Below, in pieces: positions 1 through 8,616 of a stretch of DNA of 55,518 bases (its first letter is position 1; every line of letters begins with the position of its first letter). Position numbers and translations under genes: made by a program. Location: contig UCJD01000035.1 in assembly GCA_900472605.1 (NCBI GenBank), positions 73,780 through 129,297 on the forward strand. Direction: 5' to 3'. Below the pieces are notes generated by a model that searched no databases, was not told where the DNA came from, and was given only the letters and a program-made list of their open reading frames with translations. Origin of the DNA: Hyphomicrobiales bacterium (GTDB lineage: Bacteria > Pseudomonadota > Alphaproteobacteria > Rhizobiales > Rhizobiaceae).

Positions 1-58
1 GGGCAGAGGGGGGTGCCACAGACGCCGCGCCAGAAATATGTGCCGCAACCGCGCTCAT
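1..58 (-). CDS. Possible start of a gene following gcvT (partial)
   Basis: On the minus strand an ATG lies four bases beyond the gcvT stop, and the frame stays open to the window edge (19 codons, beginning MSAVAAHIS). The tight spacing suggests an operon partner. gcvH would be expected here in a rhizobial gcvTHP operon, but this N-terminus does not look like GcvH, and the Ala/Pro-rich residues could also be untranslated sequence before the true gcvH start. No clear ribosome binding site precedes the ATG. Confidence 0.25.
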   Translation of the reverse strand, partial: MSAVAAHISGAASVAPPSA

Positions 59-62
59 GGGC

Positions 63-1199
63 TTACCGCTTGTAAGTCGGCGTGACGAAGGGGAGCGCCG
101 CGACCGTCACCGGCAGGTACTTGCCGCGCACCTCGGCGTAGACAACCGTCCCGACCTCCGCGGCGGCGACCGGCACGTAGCCCATAGCGACAGGGCCCTC
201 GACGCTCGGGCCGAAGCCACCCGAGGTCACTTCGCCGATCTCCGTCTTGCCTTCTTGATCGGCGTAGAGTTTGGCGTGGCCGCGCACTGGTGCCTTTCCA
301 TCCGGCTTGAGGCCGACGCGACGGCGGGTGGCGCCGTTGTCGAGTTCGGCGAGGATGCGGGTCGCACCCGGAAAGCCGCCGGCGCGGGTACCGCCTGATT
401 TGCGGGCCTTCTGGATCGCCCAGACCAGCGCCGCCTCGACCGGGGACGTTGTGGTGTCGATGTCGTTGCCATAGAGGCAGAGGCCGGCTTCGAGGCGCAG
501 CGAGTCACGGGCGCCGAGGCCGATCGGCTCGACATCGGGATGTTCGAGCAGGCGCTTGGCGATGTCCTCGGCCATGTCGGATGGAACAGAGATCTCGTAG
601 CCGTCCTCGCCGCTATAGCCGGAACGCGAGACCAGACAGGAGACGTCGTGCAGGCGGCAGTGGCGCACGTCCATGAACTTCATCGCGGCGACATCCGCCC
701 AGAGTTCGGCCAGAGCCTCGACGGCGCGGGGACCCTGCAGCGCGATCAGCGCGCGGTCGAGCACCGTGATGTCGCACGTGTCGGAGAGGTGCTTCTTGAG
801 ATGCGCGACGTCGGCATCCTTGCAGGCGGCATTGACGACGACGAAGAGGTGGTCGTCGAGATGAGTGATCATCAGGTCGTCGAGAATGGCGCCGTTGTCG
901 TCGGTGAAGAAGCCGTAGCGCTGGCGTCCTTCTGCGAGGCCAAGAATATCGACGGGAACAAGGCTTTCCAGCGCAAGCGCGACGTCCTCATACTTGCCAG
1001 ACTTCGCCTTGATGACGACCTGGCCCATGTGGGACACATCGAAGAGGCCGGCAGCTGCGCGGGTCTGCAGATGTTCCTTCATGACGCCGGCCGGATATTG
1101 CACCGGCATGTCATAGCCCGCGAAAGGCACCATGCGGGCGCCGAGCGACAGATGCAGGTCATGCAGCGGGGTTTTCTTCAGGGCAGCAGTATCGTCCAA
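63..1199 (-). CDS. gcvT: Aminomethyltransferase (glycine cleavage T protein)
   Basis: T protein of the glycine cleavage system: it transfers the aminomethyl carbon from the H-protein lipoyl arm to tetrahydrofolate, releasing ammonia and methylene-THF in the cytoplasm. The 378-residue length is normal for the family. Recognisable blocks are FDVSHMGQ near residues 53-60 (folate-binding domain) and SRSGYSGEDGYE near 191-202. The start codon is TTG, because there is no ATG nearby and GGAGG lies six bases upstream of the TTG. A tandem glycine riboswitch sits in the leader, so expression should rise with glycine. It is probably the first gene of a gcv operon that continues off the window. Confidence 0.97.
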   Translation of the reverse strand: MDDTAALKKTPLHDLHLSLGARMVPFAGYDMPVQYPAGVMKEHLQTRAAAGLFDVSHMGQVVIKAKSGKYEDVALALESLVPVDILGLAEGRQRYGFFTDDNGAILDDLMITHLDDHLFVVVNAACKDADVAHLKKHLSDTCDITVLDRALIALQGPRAVEALAELWADVAAMKFMDVRHCRLHDVSCLVSRSGYSGEDGYEISVPSDMAEDIAKRLLEHPDVEPIGLGARDSLRLEAGLCLYGNDIDTTTSPVEAALVWAIQKARKSGGTRAGGFPGATRILAELDNGATRRRVGLKPDGKAPVRGHAKLYADQEGKTEIGEVTSGGFGPSVEGPVAMGYVPVAAAEVGTVVYAEVRGKYLPVTVAALPFVTPTYKR

Positions 1200-1270
1200 G
1201 GACGCCTCCGGTGTTTGCGCGTGGGTTCCATGCGCGGGCTCAATATTCGGGCGCGGTTGCGCCTTGTTTC

Positions 1271-1430
1271 GAGCCCCCTCTGTCTGTTTGCCTGAGATTG
1301 TTATCCCTTCGGCGCGCGTTTCGAGAACGCGTCTCTCCAGAGTTCCGTCTGCCCCTTGCTGGTCCTTTTGCCTGAGAGTTTCCGGGGCGGTTGCTCCTTC
1401 GGCACCGGCTGCGACGAGCCGGCTTCTCCC
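1271..1430 (-). promoter_or_regulatory. Tandem glycine riboswitch (gcvT RNA element, two aptamers)
   Basis: Read on the minus strand, the leader contains two successive glycine aptamers. Each has the conserved CTCAGGCAAA block (one followed by AGGACC, the other by CAGACAG) preceded by a GCCGAAGG or GGAG-type segment. A short linker joins them, as in the cooperative tandem class. It lies between the putative promoter and the TTG start of gcvT. Glycine binding normally turns these genes on. No other element in this 355-base gene-free stretch is obvious apart from the promoter upstream. Confidence 0.93.
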
Positions 1431-1446
1431 AACAAGGTTGAGCGCA

Positions 1447-1474
1447 ATTATCTGGCGATGGCCGTGCTTGGCAA
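1447..1474 (-). promoter_or_regulatory. Candidate sigma-70 promoter for the glycine riboswitch and gcvT
   Basis: On the minus strand TTGCCA and GATAAT are separated by 16 bp, and transcription would start about 10-15 bases before the first aptamer. Position and spacing support it; no experimental evidence is visible. Confidence 0.45.
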
Positions 1475-1554
1475 GGGGGAATGTCGCCGGCGAGCAATTT
1501 TTTGTCGCGGGCTTTGTTCGAGATCTATCTGAGGATCGGGCCGGACCGGTGGTC

Positions 1555-1824
1555 TCAGTCTTCTTCGTAGAGCTTGAGGGCCTGCTTCAGGCCGGCCTGC
1601 GGCTGGCGCTGCCCCATGGTCATCAGGTCGAGCGCGACTTCGGTAGAATTGATGACGGCGGCCGATTCATCCGTATCCTGGCCGGAATCGGTCTGGCGCT
1701 GCCGCTCGGCCACCTTGCGGGCATCCTTGGCGGCGGTACTGGCCGAGACGCGCGGTGCGATGCGCAGCGCTTCAAACGCCGCGGCCGCCGTACTTGCCGA
1801 AATGGAACCAACCAGAACTGTCAT
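1555..1824 (-). CDS. Small hypothetical protein
   Basis: An 89-residue frame opening with an ATG. It is Ala/Ser-rich in the first third and strongly charged and Gln-rich in the second (RQRQTDSGQDTDES), ending in acidic LYEED. There is no signal peptide, membrane segment or familiar motif. It stands alone between the gcvT leader and a divergent lipoprotein gene, with a weak ribosome binding site. It could be a conserved rhizobial small protein or a chance frame in GC-rich DNA; the well-formed charged C-terminus favours the former slightly. No function is assigned. Confidence 0.5.
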   Translation of the reverse strand: MTVLVGSISASTAAAAFEALRIAPRVSASTAAKDARKVAERQRQTDSGQDTDESAAVINSTEVALDLMTMGQRQPQAGLKQALKLYEED

Positions 1825-1898
1825 GTGACAGATTTAGGACGGCGGATGTTCCTGTCCCGATAAGAATATCGATAAAATGTGAGCTAATGCGGCGGTTC

Positions 1899-1929
1899 TT
1901 GCACTGGATCACGGGTTTTAAGTTATAAT
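1899..1929 (+). promoter_or_regulatory. Candidate promoter of the small lipoprotein gene
   Basis: TTGCAC at 1899-1904 and a perfect TATAAT at 1924-1929, separated by a rather long 19 bp, about 100 bases before the lipoprotein start. The -10 match is strong and the -35 assignment is tentative. Confidence 0.35.
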
Positions 1930-2025
1930 TCAAATGGAATGCGCCACTATATCTGTCTTGCTGCCTCGTTGCTTCTTGTGTTGCTCGACAACAAGACCTC
2001 GCGGATCCTCGAAGGAGAAGTCCAG

Positions 2026-2184
2026 ATGCGCCGTTTTCACTTGCTTGCTATAGCCGGAGCGTTGATCGTGACCGCTTTCGTTGCCACGGCCTGCACCTCG
2101 ACGGCGCAAAGCCGCAATGCCGGCATGCCGCTGAACTCGGCCTGCGCCTATGGCTTCGACAATGACCGGCCTTGCAGTTATTGA
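2026..2184 (+). CDS. Small lipoprotein
   Basis: A 52-residue protein with a basic start (MRRFH), a hydrophobic signal segment and a lipobox-like VATAC ending at Cys23, so it is probably processed by signal peptidase II and anchored in a membrane. The mature part is only about 30 residues and contains two more cysteines. The ATG at 2026 is chosen because GAAGGAGA sits eight bases upstream; an earlier in-frame ATG lacks such a site and would bury the signal peptide. Its job is unknown; entericidin-like small lipoproteins are a loose comparison only. Confidence 0.7.
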   Translation: MRRFHLLAIAGALIVTAFVATACTSTAQSRNAGMPLNSACAYGFDNDRPCSY

Positions 2185-2230
2185 GGACAGGCGTTGACGG
2201 CGGGTCTGTCGCAATGGGCATCGCCCCACA

Positions 2231-3883
2231 TTAGGGCCGCTTTCCGTGGTCGATCCGGTAGAGCTGTGCGAACCCCTGGTCGGTGACCAACTCCAGGTTG
2301 GCGACAAAGGGCATCGGGCCACCGGGATTGGTCATGTCGGCGTTCATGACGAGCAGGTAGTCGAATCGGGCGTTCCAGTCGCGCATATAGGGGACATGGT
2401 CGGCCGGAGGATCGTACAGCCGGTGCACGGGCAACGGCGCGGCCTCCGGCACGGACATGTCCTTCCACTTCGGCTGCACGCGCAGAGGCTGCTTGCCGGC
2501 GGCCGTGAACAGGTATGGCACGAAGGCCTGACGTTCCATGATCGCCAGATTGGGGTAGTGCCAGAAGCTTCCATAGGTCCAAGCGACGAAACGTCCCTCC
2601 GGCGCTTCCAGGAGGTTGGCTGCCTTTATCTCATGCTGCAGTGGAAGAACGGCGCTGCCCGCCGGCACATGCGCAAGCGCGGCCTCCACCGATGCAACGT
2701 CGGCGGAACGCTGGACCCAGACGTACTGGATGAAGGCGATGCGGGAAAAAAGGATGAGCATGATCACCGTCAAGAGCACTGCTTGCGACCTTGCCTTTAC
2801 CTGCGGGCTCAGACCGGCGGCGGCTGCAAGTACCATCATGCAGGGCAAGCGGTTGTCGATTCCGCCGGTTTTCAGCATGTTCGTCGGCATGACGGTGGCG
2901 ATGAGCCCCAGAGCAATGGCGGCGAGCACCACACCCCAGTGGACGGCGAGCGTGCGCTCCCAAATGGAAACACCGAGCAGTATGGCGCCGAACATCAAGT
3001 ATATGAAATCGATGCGGAAGTCATAGGTGCGGAAGTAGGTCAGAAGCAGCAGAGCAGAACGCACCGGCGACGGGTTTTCCCAATGCATGCTGGCAAATAG
3101 CGACACGCTCTTGTCGCCGGGCAGTGACGGGCCGAAGAGCAGCAGGCCGACAAGGGGCACGAGAAGCGGCAGGATCGCGACGACGATCCGGCCGGCTGCC
3201 GCCGCCATCAGTCGGACGTTGCGCAGGGGGGCAAGCGTCGGGCCGAACTGCAGGGCGGCTAGAAGCGCCGCGTAAAAGAGCAGGCCGAAAGGATGGGCGA
3301 CCAGCAAAACTGTCGCGGCGATGGCGCGGACCGGAAAGACAATGGTTTTGCCACGCGGCTTCAGCCAGTCGTCCATAGCGGCAAACGCTAGCGCCAGGCC
3401 AAGGCTGATGGAGTAGTTGATGAAGCCGAAGAGATAGACGGCATTCCACGCCAGCACGAAGCACAGCAACTGCCACCAGTGAAAGCTGCCGAAAAGCCGG
3501 CGGTTGAGCAAGGCAACACCGAATGGTGGCAGGAGAAGACCGAGCGCAAGGATGACCGGTCCGATGACGGTCATCGAAGTGATCTTCCCGAGGGCGACGG
3601 CAATCAGATCGATGGCGATGTTCGTCCAGGCAACATTCCAGTCCACCACGTACATGGCGGCGACCCTGGGATCATCCGTGCCGCCAGTCAGCAGCCACAG
3701 ACGAACGTAGTGGTTGGCGTAGTCCGTCATCGGCGGAAAGCGGACAGAAATGACCGGGATGAGCGTCGCAAGTGTGGTCAGAGCGATGAGGAGAACGATC
3801 GTGCGGCTCGACGAGGATACGAGCAGGTTGGGCGCGGCAGCGGTCGAAGTGAGGGCGTCGTCTGCCATCTGTCCTGTCGTCAT
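2231..3883 (-). CDS. Polytopic membrane protein, putative GT-C-like glycosyltransferase
   Basis: A 550-residue protein with a hydrophobic N-terminal segment near residues 25-45, followed by roughly ten membrane segments and a soluble C-terminal third. The first loop carries a PPMTDYANHY stretch, the kind of acidic first loop seen in GT-C glycosyltransferases that use polyprenyl-phosphate sugars. The start follows the upstream glycosyltransferase stop by 11 bases, so the two are almost certainly co-transcribed. A plausible role is transfer, on the outer side of the membrane, of a sugar loaded onto the lipid carrier by the neighbour. Family assignment rests on topology and context, so substrate and acceptor are unknown. 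Confidence 0.75.
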   Translation of the reverse strand: MTTGQMADDALTSTAAAPNLLVSSSSRTIVLLIALTTLATLIPVISVRFPPMTDYANHYVRLWLLTGGTDDPRVAAMYVVDWNVAWTNIAIDLIAVALGKITSMTVIGPVILALGLLLPPFGVALLNRRLFGSFHWWQLLCFVLAWNAVYLFGFINYSISLGLALAFAAMDDWLKPRGKTIVFPVRAIAATVLLVAHPFGLLFYAALLAALQFGPTLAPLRNVRLMAAAAGRIVVAILPLLVPLVGLLLFGPSLPGDKSVSLFASMHWENPSPVRSALLLLTYFRTYDFRIDFIYLMFGAILLGVSIWERTLAVHWGVVLAAIALGLIATVMPTNMLKTGGIDNRLPCMMVLAAAAGLSPQVKARSQAVLLTVIMLILFSRIAFIQYVWVQRSADVASVEAALAHVPAGSAVLPLQHEIKAANLLEAPEGRFVAWTYGSFWHYPNLAIMERQAFVPYLFTAAGKQPLRVQPKWKDMSVPEAAPLPVHRLYDPPADHVPYMRDWNARFDYLLVMNADMTNPGGPMPFVANLELVTDQGFAQLYRIDHGKRP

Positions 3884-3894
3884 CGGCGCTGATC

Positions 3895-4914
3895 CTATTG
3901 CGAGGCCCGCTTGCCCTGGCTGGCTTGATAGTTTTCGACTGTCGTCTGTAGGTCCCGGATGTCGCCCGAAATTTCCGTTGCAACCGTCTTGCGGCGGATC
4001 TGGCCGATGGTGAACAGCGGCCGACGCTTGACCTCCTGCACCACCCGGCCGAGATATTCGCCGAACACGCCCATGACGAAAAGCTGGGTGCCGGAGAAGA
4101 AGGAAATTGCCACCAGCGAGCTTGCCCAGCCTGGAACCACGTTGCCGGCGGACCACTGGTAAACGGCGTATGCGAGGATGGCGAAGGCGAACAACGACGA
4201 CATGAGGCCAAGCCAGACAGCGGCACGCAGCGGCTTGGTGGAAAAGCTGGTCAGTGCGTCGAGAGCGAAGGATATCATCTTGCGCAACGGATATTTCGTG
4301 GACCCGGCGAAGCGGGCATCGCGCGCATAGGGCAGTGCAACCTGGCGGCCGCCGATCCAGCTGACCATGCCGCGAATGAAGCGGTGTTGCTCGGGCATGG
4401 CGACGAGGATGTCGACGACCGGACGTGACATGAGCCGGAAATCGCCGGTATCCTGCGGGATCGGCACGGACGAGAGGCGGTTGAGCAACCGGTAGAATGC
4501 TGCCGCGGTGAGAAGCTTGAACGTGGTCTCGCCGGCACGCGAAATGCGCTTTCCGTAAACGACGTCAGCGCCTTCATCCATGATCGCCATCATCGCGGAA
4601 AGCAGTTCCGGTGGGTCCTGGAGGTCCGCATCGATCAAGAGGATGCGCTCGCCCTTGGCGATCGATAGGCCGGCGGTGACCGCGAGCTGATGGCCGTGAT
4701 TGCGAAAGAGCTGGATGCCGGCGATGCGGTGATCCTGATCGGCAAGTCCTTCGATGACGGACCAGGTCCTGTCTGAAGAGCCGTCGTCGACCAACAGAAT
4801 TTCGTAGAAATCCGTAGCATCCGCGCAGGCCTTCGACAGGCGCTGGACGAACTGTTCCAGTACAGCCTCTTCATTGTAGCAGGGGGCAACGACGGACAAT
4901 CGGATTTTGCTCAT
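3895..4914 (-). CDS. GT2 family glycosyltransferase (GtrB/dolichol-phosphate-sugar synthase type)
   Basis: A 339-residue inverting glycosyltransferase. An N-terminal GT-A domain has VAPCYNEE (9-16), VDDGSSD (42-48) and DADLQDPPE (95-103, the metal-binding DxD region). Two C-terminal membrane helices follow (about 231-254 and 263-288), then the GEYLGRVVQEVKRRPLF tail typical of bactoprenol glucosyltransferases. It should charge undecaprenyl phosphate with a sugar on the cytoplasmic face. It is followed at once by a GT-C-like membrane protein, giving the usual loading and transfer pair, but no GtrA-type flippase is adjacent. Confidence 0.9.
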   Translation of the reverse strand: MSKIRLSVVAPCYNEEAVLEQFVQRLSKACADATDFYEILLVDDGSSDRTWSVIEGLADQDHRIAGIQLFRNHGHQLAVTAGLSIAKGERILLIDADLQDPPELLSAMMAIMDEGADVVYGKRISRAGETTFKLLTAAAFYRLLNRLSSVPIPQDTGDFRLMSRPVVDILVAMPEQHRFIRGMVSWIGGRQVALPYARDARFAGSTKYPLRKMISFALDALTSFSTKPLRAAVWLGLMSSLFAFAILAYAVYQWSAGNVVPGWASSLVAISFFSGTQLFVMGVFGEYLGRVVQEVKRRPLFTIGQIRRKTVATEISGDIRDLQTTVENYQASQGKRASQ

Positions 4915-5098
4915 GCAGCAAAGCTAGCCGACGGGTTTTAATTTTGATTTACTGCGGCGTGACAATAAGTTCTATTGGCGACGTGCCTATGCTGCGGTGT
5001 TTTCCGGATCGGATGGAGCACCTATGGTCCCGATCGCATGGCGTATTTCGCTTGACCGCCTAATTGGCAACTCACCCGGCCTGCGCTACACAAGCGGC

Positions 5099-5476
5099 AT
5101 GATCCAAGCTTTTCTCGTCGCTGTCGGCGGCGCCATCGGTTCCGTGCTTCGCTATTATGTCGGTCAATGGTCGTTACGGCTGATGGGGCCGAACTTTCCG
5201 TGGGGGACGCTTGTCGTCAATGTCGTCGGCTGTTTCGTGATCGGCGTATTCGCGGAGCTGATCGCGCGGCGCTTCAATGCGTCCGTGGAATTGCGGCTTC
5301 TGCTGATCACCGGTTTTCTCGGCGGCTTCACGACGTTCTCCGCCTTTTCGCTAGATGCGATCTCGCTCATCGAGCGCGGGGCGATGGCGTCGGCGGCGGT
5401 CTATATGGTGGCGAGCGTGGGGCTGTCGATGGCCGCCGTTTTCGCCGGGCTTGCCGTCATGCGCGCGCTGATTTGA
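5099..5476 (+). CDS. crcB: Fluoride ion channel CrcB/Fluc
   Basis: A 125-residue protein with four membrane helices, the normal single-domain Fluc size; such proteins form dual-topology dimers that export fluoride. The diagnostic blocks are GGAIGSVLRY (10-19), the conserved Asn in GTLVVNVVG (Asn41) and GFLGGFTTFS (72-81) with its phenylalanine box. The ATG giving MIQAFLVAVGG is preferred over an upstream start that would add an unrelated, unconserved extension. It is a single-gene unit, transcribed away from the glycosyltransferase pair. I could not convincingly fold a fluoride riboswitch upstream. Confidence 0.94.
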   Translation: MIQAFLVAVGGAIGSVLRYYVGQWSLRLMGPNFPWGTLVVNVVGCFVIGVFAELIARRFNASVELRLLLITGFLGGFTTFSAFSLDAISLIERGAMASAAVYMVASVGLSMAAVFAGLAVMRALI

Positions 5477-5587
5477 GATGGCGCACGCATTGATCTGAGA
5501 TTCAGGTTTCCGTTTTTGCGTAAAATGCTCTAAAGCCAGCGGCAAAGGCCGCGCCTGGCGCCGGCAACTCTTTCCGAAAGTACAGAC

Positions 5588-6580
5588 ATGGCTGGCATTG
5601 AACATATCACCGTCGAAGCGGACGAGGCGGGCATGCGGCTCGATCGCTGGTTCAAGATCCACTATCCGGGCCTCGGCTTCGGTCCTCTGCAGAAGCTGAT
5701 GCGCTCCGGACAGGTGCGTGTCGATGGCGGCCGCGTCAAGACCGATGCGCGTGTGCAGCCGGGGCAGGTGGTGCGGGTGCCGCCACTCGAGGTCGACGCC
5801 AAGAAGGCCGGACCGATCGCCAGCCACGACCTGAAGCATGGCGGCGACTACGAGTTGCTGCAGCGCATGGTGCTGCATGAGGACGACAAGGTTATCGTGC
5901 TCAACAAGCCGGCCGGCCTTGCCGTGCAGGGCGGTTCCGGCGTGACGCGCAACATCGACAAGATGCTGGAGGCGTGGACGAGCCCGAAGGGCGAAAAGCC
6001 GCGGCTGGTTCACCGTCTCGACCGCGACACCTCGGGCGTACTCGTCATTGCGCGTACGCGCGGCGCCGCCCAGAAGCTGACGGCGGCGTTTCGCGAGCGT
6101 GACACCAAGAAGACCTACTGGTCGCTGGTGAAGGGCGTGCCGCGCAAGCACGAGGACAAGATCTCGACCTGGCTGGTTAAGGAGCAGACGCCCGACGGCG
6201 ACCGGATGCGGGTCTGCAAGCACGGCGAGGAGGGCGCCGACCACGCTATCTCCTATTACAAGGTGCGCGAGACCGCGGCGCAGAACCTCGCCTGGCTGGA
6301 GATGGAGCCCTATACCGGCCGCACGCACCAGCTGCGCGTGCACGCGCTCCATATCGGCCATCCGATTATCGGTGACCCCAAGTATTTCGACGACGACCAC
6401 AATTGGGATTTCCCCGGCGGCGTTCAAAAACGGCTGCACCTGCATGCGCGCAAGATCGACGTTCCGCATCCGAATGGCGGGCGCCTGCGGGTGACAGCAC
6501 CGCTGCCGCCGCACATGGTCCAGACCTGGAACCTGCTCGGCCTCGATCTCGCCGAGGCGGATCGGGAAGATTTTGAATGA
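5588..6580 (+). CDS. rluC: RluA-family 23S rRNA pseudouridine synthase (RluC-like)
   Basis: Isomerises specific uridines in 23S rRNA to pseudouridine. The 330 residues comprise an N-terminal S4 RNA-binding domain (about 15-75) and an RluA catalytic domain. The catalytic motif HRLDRDTSG lies at 142-150, with Asp145 the expected nucleophile, and GRTHQLRVH lies further on. The S4 domain and length fit RluC or RluD; alphaproteobacterial proteins of this form are usually called RluC. It is the first gene of a plus-strand run with a HAD phosphatase and an ATP12 chaperone, a common alphaproteobacterial order. Confidence 0.93.
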   Translation: MAGIEHITVEADEAGMRLDRWFKIHYPGLGFGPLQKLMRSGQVRVDGGRVKTDARVQPGQVVRVPPLEVDAKKAGPIASHDLKHGGDYELLQRMVLHEDDKVIVLNKPAGLAVQGGSGVTRNIDKMLEAWTSPKGEKPRLVHRLDRDTSGVLVIARTRGAAQKLTAAFRERDTKKTYWSLVKGVPRKHEDKISTWLVKEQTPDGDRMRVCKHGEEGADHAISYYKVRETAAQNLAWLEMEPYTGRTHQLRVHALHIGHPIIGDPKYFDDDHNWDFPGGVQKRLHLHARKIDVPHPNGGRLRVTAPLPPHMVQTWNLLGLDLAEADREDFE

Positions 6581-6596
6581 GCCCGGGAAATCGGAA

Positions 6597-7253
6597 ATGA
6601 AGCTCGCATTGTTCGATTGCGACGGCACGCTTGTTGACAGCGCCGCGCTGATCCACGAGGTCATGGCGCGCACCTTCGTGCATTTCGGCCATGACCGGCC
6701 TGATCTTTCGCAGACGAAGGCGATCATCGGCCTCACGCTCGATATCGCCATCGCGCGCATGCAGGGCAAGCCGCATGTGGACGACGAGGCGGTGGCGATG
6801 ACCACGCATTACAAGGCGATCTATGCCGGAGTGCGCGACGAAGGCGACGGTGTCGATGTTCCGCTGTTTGATGGCATCAGCGGACTGATCCGCACGTTGG
6901 CTAAAAAGGACGAGGTGCTGATCGGCGCCGTCACCGGCAAATCGCGTCGCGGGCTGGTGCATGTTCTCGAGACTCATGGTTTTTCCCGCGACTTCATCGT
7001 GTCGCGCACCGCCGACGATTGCCCATCGAAGCCGCATCCCGCCATGGTCATGGAATGCTGCAGCGAAACGGGGATGAATCCCGTCGATACCATTGTCATC
7101 GGCGACGCCATTTACGATATGCAGATGGCGAAGGCGGCCGGCGCCACGGCGATCGGTGTCAGTTGGGGCTATGCGAGCGTCGACGATCTGATCGCGGCCG
7201 GCGCCGATACGATCGCCTATCATCCGGCCGATATACTGAAGCATTTTTCCTGA
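6597..7253 (+). CDS. HAD-superfamily phosphatase
   Basis: A 218-residue haloacid-dehalogenase hydrolase: motif I is DCDGTLVD with nucleophile Asp7 and acid/base Asp9, motif II is near AVTGKS, and the C-terminal motif is IGDAIYDMQMAKAAG. A helical cap sits between motifs I and II, as in phosphoglycolate-phosphatase-like enzymes. It starts 16 bases after the rluC stop; the ATG at 6597 is chosen because the protein then begins directly at motif I, with GGGAA upstream. The substrate is not determinable; a true gph lies elsewhere in the window, so another phosphometabolite is likely. Confidence 0.9.
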   Translation: MKLALFDCDGTLVDSAALIHEVMARTFVHFGHDRPDLSQTKAIIGLTLDIAIARMQGKPHVDDEAVAMTTHYKAIYAGVRDEGDGVDVPLFDGISGLIRTLAKKDEVLIGAVTGKSRRGLVHVLETHGFSRDFIVSRTADDCPSKPHPAMVMECCSETGMNPVDTIVIGDAIYDMQMAKAAGATAIGVSWGYASVDDLIAAGADTIAYHPADILKHFS

Positions 7254-7261
7254 GGTGAGCC

Positions 7262-8047
7262 ATGCGTGATCTGTTGAACGACCTGTCCGAGGGGTTGAGC
7301 CATCCCGATCCGATCCGCCGCGCGCAGATCCAGATGAAGAAGCCGCTGCCCAAGCGCTTCTACAAGGACGTCTCGGTGAGCGAGGGCGAGGGCGGTTTCG
7401 TCGTCGCGCTGGACGGCAAGGCGGTGCGCACGCCGGCCCGCAATCTTTTGGCGGCGCCGACGCGCAAGCTTGCCGAGCTGATGGCCGACGAGTGGAAGGC
7501 GCAGGCGGACGAGATCGATCCGGCATCGATGCCGTTGACCAAGCTCGTCAACACGGCGATCGATGGTGTTTCTACCGACACGCAGGCCGTATTCGAAGAC
7601 ATTCTGCGTTTTTCCGGCACCGACATGCTTTGCTACCGCGCCGAAGGCCCGGAAGAGCTGGTGGCGCGGCAGACCGAGTGCTGGGATCCGGTGCTGGACT
7701 GGGCGTCGAATGCGCTCGGCGCTCGCTTTATCCTTGCCGAAGGCATCGTCCATCAACAGCAACCGCAGAGCGCCATCGCTGCGTTTTCGGCGGCGCTGCG
7801 CAAGCACGACAACGCGATCGCGCTTGCGGTCCTGCACACGATCACGACACTGACCGGATCGGCGCTTCTGGCGCTGGCGTTTGCGGAAGGCGAACTCGAC
7901 GAAAACGAAGTGTGGTCGCTGGCGCATCTCGAAGAGGACTGGACGATCGAGCACTGGGGCAGCGATGAAGAGGCGGAAGAACGCCGCGCGCTGCGCTTCA
8001 TCGATTTTCTGGCGGCCACACGCGCTTTTTTGGCATTGAAGGGCTGA
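7262..8047 (+). CDS. ATP12-family F1 ATP synthase assembly chaperone
   Basis: A 261-residue homologue of mitochondrial ATP12, which binds the F1 alpha subunit before F1 assembly. Family features include the opening KRFYKDVSV segment, LDGKAVRTPARN, LAELMADEW, TDMLCYRAEGPEEL and a C-terminal LEEDWTIEHWGSDEEA segment. These proteins are characteristic of alphaproteobacteria and mitochondria. The start has AGGTGA upstream and lies eight bases after the HAD gene, consistent with one operon. The function in bacteria is inferred from the eukaryotic protein. Confidence 0.93.
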   Translation: MRDLLNDLSEGLSHPDPIRRAQIQMKKPLPKRFYKDVSVSEGEGGFVVALDGKAVRTPARNLLAAPTRKLAELMADEWKAQADEIDPASMPLTKLVNTAIDGVSTDTQAVFEDILRFSGTDMLCYRAEGPEELVARQTECWDPVLDWASNALGARFILAEGIVHQQQPQSAIAAFSAALRKHDNAIALAVLHTITTLTGSALLALAFAEGELDENEVWSLAHLEEDWTIEHWGSDEEAEERRALRFIDFLAATRAFLALKG

Positions 8048-8116
8048 AATAGATTGCCATGATCGTCTTTATGGCGAAGATCGCGACTCTTAGTGGGGTG
8101 GACGCGGTTTTTCGTC

Positions 8117-8593
8117 ATGAATATGTTTCAGTCGGTTATTTCCAAAGTTTTACTGTCTTTTATCGCGCTCGTTTCGGGTCTGGCGCTGATTTCCTGCGGC
8201 TCGCTGATGCCGAAGGACCCGCCGGGGCCGATTTATGACGTGCGCAGCGCCGTGGTCGTATCCGGCCCGAAAGTGCCGCCCACCGTGCTTGCGGGGGTGG
8301 GTGATCGCGTCAACAAGGCGATCAACGCCACCATTCGCACCGAGGTCTATCCACGCGTCGTCCTGACCATCCGTGTCGTTTCCGTTGCCACCGAGCAGGG
8401 ATACGACAAGAGCCAGAGCTCGGCGAAGATAACCGTTGACGCGGCGTCCGTCGAGGACGGCACGGTCATTGCCGTGTCGACCTTCGAGGTGCTCAGCCGC
8501 TCGAACCTTTCGGATGCGTCCGACGAAATTCTTGCTGAAAACATCGCAGCGCGTATCCGATCGATCTTCACGCTCAGCCCGGGCTCGGAATAA
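8117..8593 (+). CDS. Putative lipoprotein of unknown function
   Basis: About 158 residues. A hydrophobic signal segment ends in LALISC, a lipobox with the lipidated Cys near residue 27, followed by a periplasmic domain of roughly 130 residues of mixed beta/alpha character. No enzymatic motif is recognised. The start is uncertain: an in-frame ATG at 8093 would add eight residues and neither start has a good ribosome binding site. It sits between the ATP12 gene and pccB on the same strand, 23 bases before pccB. Confidence 0.75.
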   Translation: MNMFQSVISKVLLSFIALVSGLALISCGSLMPKDPPGPIYDVRSAVVVSGPKVPPTVLAGVGDRVNKAINATIRTEVYPRVVLTIRVVSVATEQGYDKSQSSAKITVDAASVEDGTVIAVSTFEVLSRSNLSDASDEILAENIAARIRSIFTLSPGSE

Positions 8594-8616
8594 TCGCGCC
8601 GCAAGGGGAGGTCGCC

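Noticed and set aside
4960..5098. Fluoride riboswitch upstream of crcB
   Set aside because: The sequence has GC-rich segments of about the right size, but the conserved pseudoknot and GATGG-type blocks could not be matched in order.
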